Source: Arthrobacter sp. SLBN-100
Lineage (GTDB): Bacteria > Actinomycetota > Actinomycetes > Actinomycetales > Micrococcaceae
Direction of reading: 5' to 3'
NCBI RefSeq assembly: GCF_006715305.1
Contig: NZ_VFMY01000001.1
Location: forward strand, 4,464,001 to 4,528,000
Length of the DNA: 64,000 nt
Shown: positions 36,766 through 45,019 of the stretch, piece by piece
Layout of the letters: every line of letters begins with the position of its first letter
How positions within the stretch are numbered: position 1 is the first letter of the stretch
Translations under genes and position numbers: made by a program
Notes under the pieces: generated by a model
Databases searched by the model: none
Told to the model about the DNA's origin: nothing
The model's input: only the letters and a program-made list of their open reading frames with translations

Positions 36766-37974
36766 TTACTGGTAGTCAGCCAGCCACAGATCCGGACCAA
36801 ACACTTCGTACTGGATGTCCTTGGCCGGTACTCCGGCCGCAATGAGGGCAGTCCGCACCGTCTGCATGAAGACCACGGGCCCGCACAGGTAGTACTCGGC
36901 GTCGGAAGGCAGGTCAACGGACCTGACGTCCATGAAGCCTGTATGGACCGTCCCCTCCGCGCCGCCGGCAGCTTCCGGGTCGAGGAGCCACGTGGCCATC
37001 GAGGCGTCGGGCAACGCGGCAAGGTCCGCCGCGACCTGGTCGCGGAGGGCGAAGGAGCCCCAGGAATCGTTGGCATGGAGGAACCGGATCCTTCGCTGCG
37101 AGCCGGTCTTCACCAGGTGGGACAGCATGCCCGCCATGGGCGTGATGCCGATCCCGGCGCTCGCGAGCACGAGTGGACGGTCCGTGTACTCAAGCACCAC
37201 GTCCCCGAAGGGGGCAGACAAGGTCAGCTCGTCGCCCACGCCCACGTGGTCATGCAGGAAGTTGGACATCTCGCCGTCGGGCGCTCCTTCCGTCCGGACC
37301 CGCTTCACCGCGAACTGCCGGTGCCGGCCGTCGTCGGCCCGCGTCAGACTGTATTGGCGCGGCTGCAGCACGCCGTCCGGCATCTTCATCCGAAGGGTCA
37401 CGTACTGTCCCGGCAGGGACGGCTTCACCTCGCGTTCGTCGGTCCGCTCCACAACGAACGTGACCACGTCGTCCGTCTCCTGGATCTTTTCGGCTACCCG
37501 CCACGTGCGCCAGATCGTATCCGGATTTAGCCCGACGGCGTCGTACAGTCCGCGCTCCTTCTTGATGAGCATGTTGGCCATCAGCCAGTACACCTCGTCC
37601 CAGGCTGCTGCCACGTCCGGGGTGACGGCGTCACCCAGTACGTCCACGATGGCCCACATCAGATTGTCGTGGACCACCTGGTACTGCCCGGGGCTCAGCC
37701 CCAGCGAGACGTGTTTATGCGAGATACGGGACAGCAGGTGGTCGGGCAGGTGGGTTGGATCGTTCACCAGGAAGCCGGCAAAAGCCGCAATGGAACCGGC
37801 AAGAGCCTGCTGCTGGCGGCCGTCGGCCTGGTTGCCGCGGTTGAACAGGCCATCGAGCAGCTCAGGGTGCTCCTGGAACATGTGGTCATAGAAGCGGGAA
37901 GCGATCTCCCGGATGTTTTCGCCCACCACGGGCAGGGTGGCTTTGATCACTGGAAGTGCGGTTTCTGACAGCAT
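36766..37974 (-). CDS. hmp: flavohaemoglobin / nitric oxide dioxygenase
   Basis: Cytoplasmic 402-residue enzyme that oxidises NO to nitrate with O2 and NAD(P)H. The globin domain (1-140) has Tyr29 (B10) and the proximal His88 in KHVSLGL. The FAD-binding domain shows RQYSLT, and the NAD-binding domain has SAGIGITPMAGML and the YYLCGPVVFMQ motif. Length is normal. The ATG is preceded by AAAGGAG. No NsrR-type palindrome was evident in the upstream spacer, so regulation is not predicted. Confidence 0.95.
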   Translation of the reverse strand: MLSETALPVIKATLPVVGENIREIASRFYDHMFQEHPELLDGLFNRGNQADGRQQQALAGSIAAFAGFLVNDPTHLPDHLLSRISHKHVSLGLSPGQYQVVHDNLMWAIVDVLGDAVTPDVAAAWDEVYWLMANMLIKKERGLYDAVGLNPDTIWRTWRVAEKIQETDDVVTFVVERTDEREVKPSLPGQYVTLRMKMPDGVLQPRQYSLTRADDGRHRQFAVKRVRTEGAPDGEMSNFLHDHVGVGDELTLSAPFGDVVLEYTDRPLVLASAGIGITPMAGMLSHLVKTGSQRRIRFLHANDSWGSFALRDQVAADLAALPDASMATWLLDPEAAGGAEGTVHTGFMDVRSVDLPSDAEYYLCGPVVFMQTVRTALIAAGVPAKDIQYEVFGPDLWLADYQ

Positions 37975-38097
37975 GCTGGTATCTCCTTTGATAGCCAGGC
38001 CCCGGGCTGGGTCCGCTGCCCGCTACGTTAACACCCGTCCCGCCTCCGCAAAAGGGGCCCAAGTTCCGCTCCCGGTACACGATTTGCCCGGCTTTGC

Positions 38098-38103
38098 GAC
38101 AAT
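38098..38103 (+). promoter_or_regulatory. -10 box (GACAAT) for leaderless dusB
   Basis: GACAAT ends six bases before the dusB GTG, the spacing seen at other leaderless genes in this window, and no Shine-Dalgarno sequence is present. Confidence 0.4.
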
Positions 38104-38109
38104 GGACAG

Positions 38110-39288
38110 GTGACTGTTACAGCAACGCCTCCCGCCCCCAAGCTGGAACTCCCGCCCCTGAAGCTGGGCCCCATTACCGTGGACACGCCGGTGATCCTGG
38201 CGCCCATGGCGGGTATCACCAACTCGGCTTTTCGCCGTTTGTGCCGTGAATACGGCGGGGGCATGTATGTGGCCGAAATGGTTACCTCCCGCGCCCTCGT
38301 GGAGCGGACCCCCGAATCCCTGCGGATCATCTCGCACGACGACGACGAAAAGGTCCGCTCCGTCCAGCTGTACGGCGTGGACCCGGTGACCGTGGGCGCC
38401 GCCGTGCGCATGCTCGTGGAGGAAAACCGGGCAGACCACATCGACCTGAACTTCGGCTGCCCGGTACCCAAGGTGACCCGGCGCGGCGGCGGCTCCGCCC
38501 TGCCCTGGAAGATCGACCTCTTCACCTCCATCGTGCAGACCGCCGTCAAGGAGGCATCCAAAGGCAACATCCCGCTGACCATCAAGATGCGCAAGGGCAT
38601 TGACGAGGACCACCTCACGTACCTCGACGCCGGCCGCATTGCCCGCGATGCCGGCGTCGCCGCCGTCGCCCTTCACGGCAGGACCGCCGCCCAGTTCTAC
38701 TCCGGACAGGCCGACTGGTCCGCGATCGCGCGCCTGCGCGAGGCCCTGCCGGACATCCCGGTGCTGGGCAACGGCGACATCTGGTCCGCCGAGGACGCCG
38801 TCCGGATGGTCCGCGAAACGGGTGTTGACGGTGTGGTGGTGGGCCGCGGCTGCCAGGGCCGGCCCTGGCTGTTCGGTGACCTGCAGGCGGCGTTTGAGGG
38901 CAGCGATACCAGGCACAAGCCCAACCTGCGCCAGGTGGCCGAGGGCGTCTACCGGCACGCGGAACTCATGGTGGAGACCTTCGGCGACGAGGGCAAGGCG
39001 CTGCGCGAGATCCGTAAGCACATGGCCTGGTATTTCAAGGGCTACGTGGTGGGCGGTGAACTTCGCACCCGCCTGGCGCTGGTGACCAGCCTCCAGGTCC
39101 TGCGCGACACGCTCGCGGGACTGGACCTCGAATCGCCCTACCCGGGCAACGACGCCGAGGGTCCCCGCGGCCGCGCCGGCTCTCCCAAGAAGCCGGCCCT
39201 GCCCAAGGACTGGCTGGAATCCCGGGCCCTGAACGCGGACCAGTCCCGTGACATCTCCGCTGCAGAGCTGGACGTCTCCGGTGGCTGA
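38110..39288 (+). CDS. dusB: tRNA-dihydrouridine synthase (DusB-like)
   Basis: FMN-dependent enzyme of 392 residues that reduces uridines in the tRNA D-loop. The N-terminal VILAPMAGITNSAFRRLC, LNFGCPVPKVTRRGGGSAL (with the catalytic Cys), IKMRKGID and LHGRTAAQFYSG motifs are all present, as is VVVGRGCQGRPWLF. The C-terminal part is a helical tRNA-binding domain. Start is GTG. Its stop overlaps the start of the dGTPase gene by eight bases, giving a dusB-dgt-(dnaG) series. Confidence 0.94.
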   Translation: MTVTATPPAPKLELPPLKLGPITVDTPVILAPMAGITNSAFRRLCREYGGGMYVAEMVTSRALVERTPESLRIISHDDDEKVRSVQLYGVDPVTVGAAVRMLVEENRADHIDLNFGCPVPKVTRRGGGSALPWKIDLFTSIVQTAVKEASKGNIPLTIKMRKGIDEDHLTYLDAGRIARDAGVAAVALHGRTAAQFYSGQADWSAIARLREALPDIPVLGNGDIWSAEDAVRMVRETGVDGVVVGRGCQGRPWLFGDLQAAFEGSDTRHKPNLRQVAEGVYRHAELMVETFGDEGKALREIRKHMAWYFKGYVVGGELRTRLALVTSLQVLRDTLAGLDLESPYPGNDAEGPRGRAGSPKKPALPKDWLESRALNADQSRDISAAELDVSGG

Positions 39289-40570
39289 GACGCGGACCGC
39301 TGCGCCCGTACTGCCGGGCTATGACAGCCACGATTCCACCCGCTGGGTGGAGGAGCCAACCAAGAACGTCTACCGTTCGGACTTTGAGCGTGACCGCGCC
39401 AGGGTGCTGCATTCCTCCGCGCTGCGCAGGCTCGGTGCCAAGACCCAGGTGGTGGCGCCGGACACCGACGATTTCGTCCGGACCCGCCTGACCCACAGCC
39501 TTGAGGTGGCCCAGGTGGGCCGCGAACTGGGCCGGGCCCTGGGTTGCGACCCCGATGTCGTGGATACTGCCTGCCTTAGCCACGACCTCGGCCACCCGCC
39601 GTTCGGGCACAACGGGGAGTCGGCCCTGAACGAAGTCGCCCACGCCATCGGCGGATTCGAAGGCAACGCCCAGACGCTGCGCCTCCTGACCCGGCTCGAA
39701 CCCAAGGTGCTGACGGCGGACGGCCAGCCGGCCGGACTGAACCTCACCCGGGCCAGCCTGGACGCGGCGTCGAAATACCCGTGGTCTGCGCTGGAGGCCC
39801 CGGTGATCCATGGCCAGCGGACCAGCAAGTTCGGCGCCTACGAGGACGATCTCCCCATCTTCACCTGGCTCCGGGAAGGTGCCCCGGAGCGCCGGTCCTG
39901 CCTCGAGGCCCAGGTGATGGACCTCGCGGATGACATCTCCTATTCCGTGCATGACGTCGAGGACGCGATTGTCGCCGGCCATTTCCAGCTCCGCTGGATG
40001 GACAACCCGGACCACCGGGCCCGCGTGGTGGGGTATGCCAAGCAGTGGTACCTGCCGCACAACGACCCCGCCGCCATCGATGCCGCCCTGGCCCGGCTGG
40101 AGGCCACCGACGTCTGGGTGCGGGAAGCCGATGGCAGCCGCAAATCCATGGCCGCCCTCAAGAACATGACCAGCCAGCTGATCGGCCGGTTCTGCCAGAG
40201 CGCCCTCGAAACCACCCGCTCCGTCTACGGCCCGGAGAACCTGACCCGCTATAACGCCCAGCTCATGGTGCCGGACGAGACGGTCATGGAAATCGCCGTC
40301 ATGAAGGGCCTGGCCACCACCTTTGTGATGACCACGGAGCACCGCCAGCCCATCTATGAGCGCCAGCGCGAGGTGCTCCACGCCCTGGTCACGGCCCTGA
40401 GTGCCACCGGAGACCGGCACCTCGAGCCGATGTTCGCCGCTGACTGGCGTGACGCGCCCGACGACGGAGCGCGCCTTCGGGTGGTCATCGACCAGGTGGC
40501 GTCACTGACCGACGGTTCGGCGCTGGCCATGTACGAACGGCTGGTGGGGAGCCTCCCGTCGCTGTGGTGA
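39281..40570 (+). CDS. dgt: deoxyguanosinetriphosphate triphosphohydrolase-like protein
   Basis: HD-domain dNTPase-like protein of 429 residues; true members split dGTP into deoxyguanosine and triphosphate. The RSDFERDRARVLHSSALRRLGAKTQV N-terminal region, the metal-binding H..HD..D residues in RLTHSLEVAQVG and CLSHDLGHPPFGHNGE, and VMDLADDISYSVHDVEDA are visible. GTG 39281 was chosen because it gives a minimal overlap with dusB; a GTG at 39248 would add 11 residues of poor conservation. It is followed by dnaG after 73 bases, a common linkage in actinobacteria. Confidence 0.93.
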   Translation: MAETRTAAPVLPGYDSHDSTRWVEEPTKNVYRSDFERDRARVLHSSALRRLGAKTQVVAPDTDDFVRTRLTHSLEVAQVGRELGRALGCDPDVVDTACLSHDLGHPPFGHNGESALNEVAHAIGGFEGNAQTLRLLTRLEPKVLTADGQPAGLNLTRASLDAASKYPWSALEAPVIHGQRTSKFGAYEDDLPIFTWLREGAPERRSCLEAQVMDLADDISYSVHDVEDAIVAGHFQLRWMDNPDHRARVVGYAKQWYLPHNDPAAIDAALARLEATDVWVREADGSRKSMAALKNMTSQLIGRFCQSALETTRSVYGPENLTRYNAQLMVPDETVMEIAVMKGLATTFVMTTEHRQPIYERQREVLHALVTALSATGDRHLEPMFAADWRDAPDDGARLRVVIDQVASLTDGSALAMYERLVGSLPSLW

Positions 40571-40631
40571 GGAACGGCACAAGGTGCCGGCCGTCGTCGT
40601 ACGCCGGGGCCGGAAGGTCAGTACCCCGGGC

Positions 40632-40637
40632 TAGGAT
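40632..40637 (+). promoter_or_regulatory. -10 box (TAGGAT) for leaderless dnaG
   Basis: TAGGAT is followed by six bases and then the dnaG GTG, so initiation at or near the start codon is likely. There is no ribosome-binding site. Confidence 0.5.
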
Positions 40638-40643
40638 TGCTCT

Positions 40644-42572
40644 GTGCCAGGGCTGATCAAACGTGAAGATATCGACGAAGTACGCCAGCGCACGGACATT
40701 AAGGAAGTGGTTGACGGCTACGTCACGCTCAAGGGCGCCGGGCTCGGGACATTCAAGGGACTGTGCCCCTTCCACGACGAGCGCTCGCCTTCGTTTACCG
40801 TCCGCCCGCAGGTAGGCCGCTACCACTGCTTCGGCTGCGGCGAGGACGGCGATGTTATTGCGTTCGTGCAGAAGCAGGACCACAGCTCCTTCCAGGAAGC
40901 CGTGGAGAAGCTGGCTGCCAGGATCGGATATGAGCTGCGGTACGAGGACGGCGGCAGCGGCCCCAACCGTGAGGAAGTGGGGCGCCGGCAGCGCCTGCTG
41001 GACGCCCACAAAATCGCCGACGAGTTCTTTCAGTCTCAACTGCTGACGCCCGGCGCCGCGGAGGCGAGGACGTTCCTGCACGGCCGCGGATTCGATCGTG
41101 CCGCGGCCGAGCAGTTCGGCGTGGGCTACGCGCCGCAGGGCTGGGACGGGCTGCTCAAGCACCTTCGCAACCGAGGCTTTACGGACGCAGAGCTCAAACT
41201 CACGGGCATGTTCTCTGCCGGGGGACCCGGAAACCAGCAGAGAATTTACGACCGTTTCCGGGGCCGCCTGATCTGGCCCATCCGGGATATCGCGGGCGAC
41301 ACCATCGGCTTCGGCGCCAGGAAGCTCTACGAGGACGACCAAGGCCCGAAGTACCTCAACACCCCCGAAACCACCTTGTACAAGAAATCCCAGGTGCTCT
41401 ACGGGATCGACCTCGCCAAGCGCCACATCGCCAAGGACCGGCAGCTTGTAGTGGTGGAGGGCTACACGGACGTCATGGCCTGCCACCTGGCGGGAATTCC
41501 GACGGCGGTGGCCACCTGCGGAACGGCGTTCGGCACCGAGCACATCAAGATCGCCCGCAGGCTGCTCTCCGACGACGGCACCGGGGGAGAGGTCATCTTC
41601 ACCTTCGACGGCGACGCCGCAGGCCAGAAGGCGGCCCTGCGCGCCTTCGAGGAGGACCAAAGGTTTACCGCCCAGACGTATGTGGCTGTGGAACCAACAG
41701 GAGCGGACCCCTGCGACCTGCGCCAAAGCAAGGGCGACGAGGCAGTGCACGCCCTGGTGCAGTCCCGGCGGCCGCTGTTTGAGTTCGCCATCCGCACCAC
41801 ACTGAAGCAGTTCAACCTGGACACCGTGGAAGGCCGCGTGCAGGGCCTGAAAGCGTCCGTGCCAGTGGTTGCGGCCATCCGCGACGCCTCCACCCGTACC
41901 GGCTACTGCCAGGCCCTCACGGGGTGGCTGGGCATGCCGGACCCCAACGAGGTGCTCCGCCTGGTCACTGCCGCGGTGAAGCGCGGCGACCAGGGCGGGC
42001 CAGCCGGATCCGGTCCCGGGACTCCCTCCCGCGCCGCCCAACCGGGCGGACCCGGCGTAGCTGCCGGGCCGCCGTCGGGCGCTGTACCCTCCTTCCACCG
42101 GCCGGACCCCCGGGACCCGGTGGCTTCCATGGAGCGGCAGGCGCTCGAAGTGGCCCTGCAGGAACCTGCACTGCTGGCCGGCGGCGTGTGGGACCGCTTC
42201 GCCGCCGCCCGTTTCGCCACCCCGGCCTTCCAGGCTGTCCACGACGCGATGCGTGCCACCGGCCCGGCCCTCACCGCCGACCCCGTCCGCTGGGTGGAGC
42301 ACGTGATGCACGAAGTTCCGGAACCGCTGCGGCCACTGGTCTCCGAGCTGGCCGTGGTGCCGCTGCCTGCCAGCACGGAGGAAGCGGTGCAGAAGTATTG
42401 CCGGGACATCCTGGCGAGGCTGTTTGAGCTGCAGATCACCCGGGTCAAGGCCGACAAGATGGGCCAGCTGCAGCGGCTTGACCCTGCGGCAGACCCGGAA
42501 ACCTATCAGCGGCTCAATCGGGAGCTCATGATGCTCGAAATGGAACGCCGCGCCCTGCGCGCGGATGCCTGA
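40644..42572 (+). CDS. dnaG: DNA primase DnaG
   Basis: Primase of 642 residues that makes RNA primers for replication. The CHC2 zinc finger uses C41, H44, C62 and C65. The catalytic core shows the RNAP-basic region near residue 200, the TOPRIM motifs VVVEGYTDVMACH and FTFDGDAAGQKAA, and a C-terminal helicase-binding domain (about 490-642). The linker before that domain (about 445-490) is rich in Gly, Pro and Ala. The GTG start lacks a Shine-Dalgarno and follows a TAGGAT box by six bases. Confidence 0.97.
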   Translation: MPGLIKREDIDEVRQRTDIKEVVDGYVTLKGAGLGTFKGLCPFHDERSPSFTVRPQVGRYHCFGCGEDGDVIAFVQKQDHSSFQEAVEKLAARIGYELRYEDGGSGPNREEVGRRQRLLDAHKIADEFFQSQLLTPGAAEARTFLHGRGFDRAAAEQFGVGYAPQGWDGLLKHLRNRGFTDAELKLTGMFSAGGPGNQQRIYDRFRGRLIWPIRDIAGDTIGFGARKLYEDDQGPKYLNTPETTLYKKSQVLYGIDLAKRHIAKDRQLVVVEGYTDVMACHLAGIPTAVATCGTAFGTEHIKIARRLLSDDGTGGEVIFTFDGDAAGQKAALRAFEEDQRFTAQTYVAVEPTGADPCDLRQSKGDEAVHALVQSRRPLFEFAIRTTLKQFNLDTVEGRVQGLKASVPVVAAIRDASTRTGYCQALTGWLGMPDPNEVLRLVTAAVKRGDQGGPAGSGPGTPSRAAQPGGPGVAAGPPSGAVPSFHRPDPRDPVASMERQALEVALQEPALLAGGVWDRFAAARFATPAFQAVHDAMRATGPALTADPVRWVEHVMHEVPEPLRPLVSELAVVPLPASTEEAVQKYCRDILARLFELQITRVKADKMGQLQRLDPAADPETYQRLNRELMMLEMERRALRADA

Positions 42573-42648
42573 CCCGTTCCCGCATACTGCGCCTGCTGGC
42601 TCCGGTTTCGGTTCCCGATTTCACTTCCCATCCAGGTGTTTGCTAGGC

Positions 42649-42654
42649 TAATAC
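42649..42654 (+). promoter_or_regulatory. -10 box (TAATAC) for first tRNA-Asn
   Basis: TAATAC begins 15 bases before the mature 5' end; the second copy has TCATAC (42846-42851) at the identical distance. Confidence 0.5.
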
Positions 42655-42663
42655 CCGCTTCAT

Positions 42664-42736
42664 TCCTCCTTAGCTCAATTGGCAGAGCATTCGACTGTTA
42701 ATCGAAGGGTTGCTGGTTCAAGTCCAGCAGGAGGAG
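42664..42736 (+). tRNA. tRNA-Asn (GTT), copy 1
   Basis: 73 bases with a full cloverleaf: acceptor TCCTCCT/AGGAGGA, D stem GCTC/GAGC, anticodon stem TTCGA/TCGAA with GTT at 42697-42699, T stem GCTGG/CCAGC with TTCAAGT loop, discriminator G. CCA is not encoded. It is identical to the second copy 197 bases downstream and is followed by its own terminator. Confidence 0.97.
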
Positions 42737-42741
42737 CGCGC

Positions 42742-42777
42742 AATCCCCGTTCCGGGTCACCGGAACGGGGATTTTTT
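42742..42777 (+). terminator. terminator of first tRNA-Asn
   Basis: AATCCCCGTTCCGG pairs with CCGGAACGGGGATT around the loop GTCA and is followed by TTTT: a classical intrinsic terminator. Confidence 0.92.
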
Positions 42778-42845
42778 ATGCCCTCTCGTGGTCATCCGGC
42801 CCGCAAAACCGCCGATTTCACTTTGGCCCTGATCCTTTGCTAATG

Positions 42846-42851
42846 TCATAC
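42846..42851 (+). promoter_or_regulatory. -10 box (TCATAC) for second tRNA-Asn
   Basis: TCATAC sits in the same place relative to the tRNA as TAATAC in the first copy; both are followed by a near-identical C.GCTTCAT stretch. GATTTCACTT is also shared upstream (42618 and 42814). Confidence 0.45.
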
Positions 42852-42860
42852 CTGCTTCAT

Positions 42861-42933
42861 TCCTCCTTAGCTCAATTGGCAGAGCATTCGACTGTTAATC
42901 GAAGGGTTGCTGGTTCAAGTCCAGCAGGAGGAG
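42861..42933 (+). tRNA. tRNA-Asn (GTT), copy 2
   Basis: Identical in sequence to the first copy, with the anticodon GTT at 42894-42896. It carries its own upstream promoter-like sequence and downstream terminator, so it is an independent unit. Apart from the two tRNA units, the 511-base gap between dnaG and the monooxygenase gene shows nothing else. Confidence 0.97.
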
Positions 42934-42940
42934 CAAGACA

Positions 42941-42982
42941 AAAAATCCCCGTTCCTCCCTTGGGCAGGAACGGGGATTTTTC
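42941..42982 (+). terminator. terminator of second tRNA-Asn
   Basis: AAAAATCCCCGTTCCT (42941-42956) pairs perfectly with AGGAACGGGGATTTTT (42966-42981). The core stem is shared with the first terminator, but the loop differs. Confidence 0.92.
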
Positions 42983-43084
42983 TTTCCTGCCATACGCCCG
43001 GCAACGCTCTTTTCATGCCCCGTGCCCGGGTGCATGATGGGGGAGGGCGGATGCTGGTGCCGCGCCGCCGACCAGGAGCGGACT

Positions 43085-44281
43085 ATGAGGGGCACAGCGA
43101 CGCGCCAGGCGATCATCATCGGGGCAGGTATCGGCGGACTCACCGCCGGGCTTGCACTTGCGGGCAGGGGCTGGGACGTTCATGTCCTGGAGCGTACGCG
43201 GGCACTGCGGCCGGTGGGTTACGCCCTGATCATGGCCCCGAACGCGCAGCGGGCCCTCGACACCATCCCTGGCGGCATCGTAGAACAGATCCATGCCCTC
43301 GCCACCTTGCAGGGGGAGGGAGGCATCCGGACCGCGCGGGGCGGGTGGTTGTCCCGGAACGACGCCGCCTTGGCGGAAGCGCGGTACGGCCATCCCGCAG
43401 TAGTGTTACGACGTGCGGATCTCGTCGAGATGCTTGCCGCAAACCTTCCGCCCGGCTCGTTGCGGGTCGGCACGACGGTTACCCGGGTGGATGAAGAAGC
43501 CGGCAGGGTCACTCTTGACGGCGGCGAAATGCTGCGCGCCGACCTCCTGGTCGCCGCGGACGGCATCCGGTCGGCAGCCAGGGAAACACTCTTCCCGGGG
43601 CATCCTGGACCTGTGTTCGCAGGGCTAACCGCCTGGCAGGCACTGGTGCCGTCGGACGGCATTGACTACCAGGTGGGCACGACGTGGAGCCGCGGCGGGG
43701 AGTTCGGCATGCTGCCAATGAAGGACGGGCGGCTGTACGTCTTTGCCGAGGCCGCCGTGGACCAGCCGATGCCGCGGCGGTCCGGAGCGGAAGAGAAAGC
43801 CGAACTGATGCGCCGGTTTGGCGGACTGCGTCCCCCTATTCCCGAAGTCATCGAGCGGATCGACGAAGAGGCGGTCCTGCGCGCCGACATCCACTCAATG
43901 CAGGTCCCGCTGCCGGCCTTCCACCGTGGCAGGGCAGCAATTCTGGGAGACGCGGCGCACGCCATGGCTCCGAACCTGGGCCAGGGGGCGTGCCAGGCCA
44001 TTGAGGATGCCGTCACCCTCGCGTACGTCCTCGACAAGTCCAGCAGCATCCCGGAAGGCCTCGCGGGCTACACCGCGGCCCGCATGCCAAGGGCCACGCT
44101 CATCGTCCGCAGGTCCGAGCAGGTTGCCCGGTTCGCCACGATGCGGAACCCGGCCGGGCAAGTGCTGCGGAATGGCATGCTGCGGGCCATGGGACTGCTC
44201 GGCAGTTCGGCTGCACTCCGCCAGGCGGATTTCGTCATGCACTGGGACCATCCGGCTGTGACGGCTCCTCTCCATCGCTGA
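43085..44281 (+). CDS. FAD-dependent aromatic-ring monooxygenase (PHBH-type)
   Basis: A 398-residue class A flavoprotein monooxygenase. GAGIGGLTAGLALAGRGWDVHVLER is the FAD-binding start, LLVAADGIRSAARETLF is the DG motif, and ILGDAAHAMAPNLGQGACQAIEDAV is the GD motif. These enzymes hydroxylate aromatic or polyketide-type substrates; the actual one is unknown, and no pathway genes are adjacent. ATG 43085 was chosen because AGGAG lies six bases upstream; an upstream GTG at 43022 would add 21 residues before the Rossmann fold. Confidence 0.87.
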   Translation: MRGTATRQAIIIGAGIGGLTAGLALAGRGWDVHVLERTRALRPVGYALIMAPNAQRALDTIPGGIVEQIHALATLQGEGGIRTARGGWLSRNDAALAEARYGHPAVVLRRADLVEMLAANLPPGSLRVGTTVTRVDEEAGRVTLDGGEMLRADLLVAADGIRSAARETLFPGHPGPVFAGLTAWQALVPSDGIDYQVGTTWSRGGEFGMLPMKDGRLYVFAEAAVDQPMPRRSGAEEKAELMRRFGGLRPPIPEVIERIDEEAVLRADIHSMQVPLPAFHRGRAAILGDAAHAMAPNLGQGACQAIEDAVTLAYVLDKSSSIPEGLAGYTAARMPRATLIVRRSEQVARFATMRNPAGQVLRNGMLRAMGLLGSSAALRQADFVMHWDHPAVTAPLHR

Positions 44282-44323
44282 AAGGGGTGTGGAACAACGG
44301 CCGGCGCCGGTATCGCCGGCGCA

Positions 44324-44791
44324 TCACACGAAGTCCATCTCCACTTGCAGGAAGCGCTCTGCCTCCGCAATGGCGGCCAGGAACGCCTCCTTTTCGGTGG
44401 GTGACTTCCGCGGCTGGCGCGGGTTCCACTCGTGCGGCGCCGAATGGATGCGGACGAATCCTGTTTCCGGCGGCGCATAGAAGATGCCGAACCGCTGCAC
44501 GGGCCACTCGGGAGAGGTTTCAGGAGCCACCAGGAGCGCTGCTTCGAAGGCGGGGTTGTACCACTGGGCGATCGGCCGGCGGCGGTCCTCGGTGAACAGC
44601 CCTGCCGCGTAGAGGGCCGCGGACTGCTCGCCGCTTTGGGCACACAACCGCTCCCACCACAGTGGCAGGATCCGGGTATCGCACCGTTGCCACGTGGCCG
44701 GGAGCTGGGGTTGATCCTGCCAGCTGGGCACGAACAACATTTTATCGCGGGAGGGGCGTCCAGCGGCAGACGCTGCGGCAGCCGGCACCAT
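44324..44791 (-). CDS. hypothetical protein
   Basis: A 155-residue soluble protein I do not recognise. It is rich in Pro and Trp (WQDQPQLPATWQ, LPLWWERLCAQ, EWNPRQP) and has a C-terminal KEAFLAAIAEAERFLQVEMDF helix. There is no signal peptide or membrane segment. It is the third gene of a same-strand series after the MFS transporter and a tiny membrane protein, with gaps of 19 and 14 bases, which supports it being real. An internal Met at residue 18 is an alternative start. Confidence 0.6.
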   Translation of the reverse strand: MVPAAAASAAGRPSRDKMLFVPSWQDQPQLPATWQRCDTRILPLWWERLCAQSGEQSAALYAAGLFTEDRRRPIAQWYNPAFEAALLVAPETSPEWPVQRFGIFYAPPETGFVRIHSAPHEWNPRQPRKSPTEKEAFLAAIAEAERFLQVEMDFV

Positions 44792-44805
44792 GGGGCAAAG
44801 AAGGT

Positions 44806-45000
44806 TTACGGGCGGTTCCAGGGGCCCGGGTTGACCCGGTACAGCAGCGCGGAGCCGGCCAGCATGCCCAGCACAATGCCCATGGCCGGATTACCCAGGG
44901 CCCGTCCGGCGAAATAGCCCACGACGGCGCCCAGCACCGCCCCGAGGAAGAGTCCCCGGGGGTTCCGGTGCGGCTTGCGCCTGGCTGGGTTCTGAGGCAT
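44806..45000 (-). CDS. small membrane protein with glycine-zipper-like helices
   Basis: A 64-residue protein with a basic Pro/Arg/His-rich N-terminus (MPQNPARRKPHRNPRG) and two short hydrophobic helices with Gly/Ala spacing (LFLGAVLGAVVGYFAG and MGIVLGMLAGSALLY). Function unknown. The frame is open farther upstream into the MFS gene, but ATG 45000 fits the gap. It lies between the MFS gene and the 155-residue hypothetical gene. Confidence 0.55.
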   Translation of the reverse strand: MPQNPARRKPHRNPRGLFLGAVLGAVVGYFAGRALGNPAMGIVLGMLAGSALLYRVNPGPWNRP

Positions 45001-45019
45001 CCGGGTCAGCAGATCGGCG

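Noticed and set aside
37975..38097. NsrR site before hmp
   Set aside because: No ATG-N8-CAT-type or similar NO-responsive palindrome could be found.
40485..42311. 608-codon minus-strand frame
   Set aside because: Complement of dnaG; no motif and the opposite strand codes for a complete primase.
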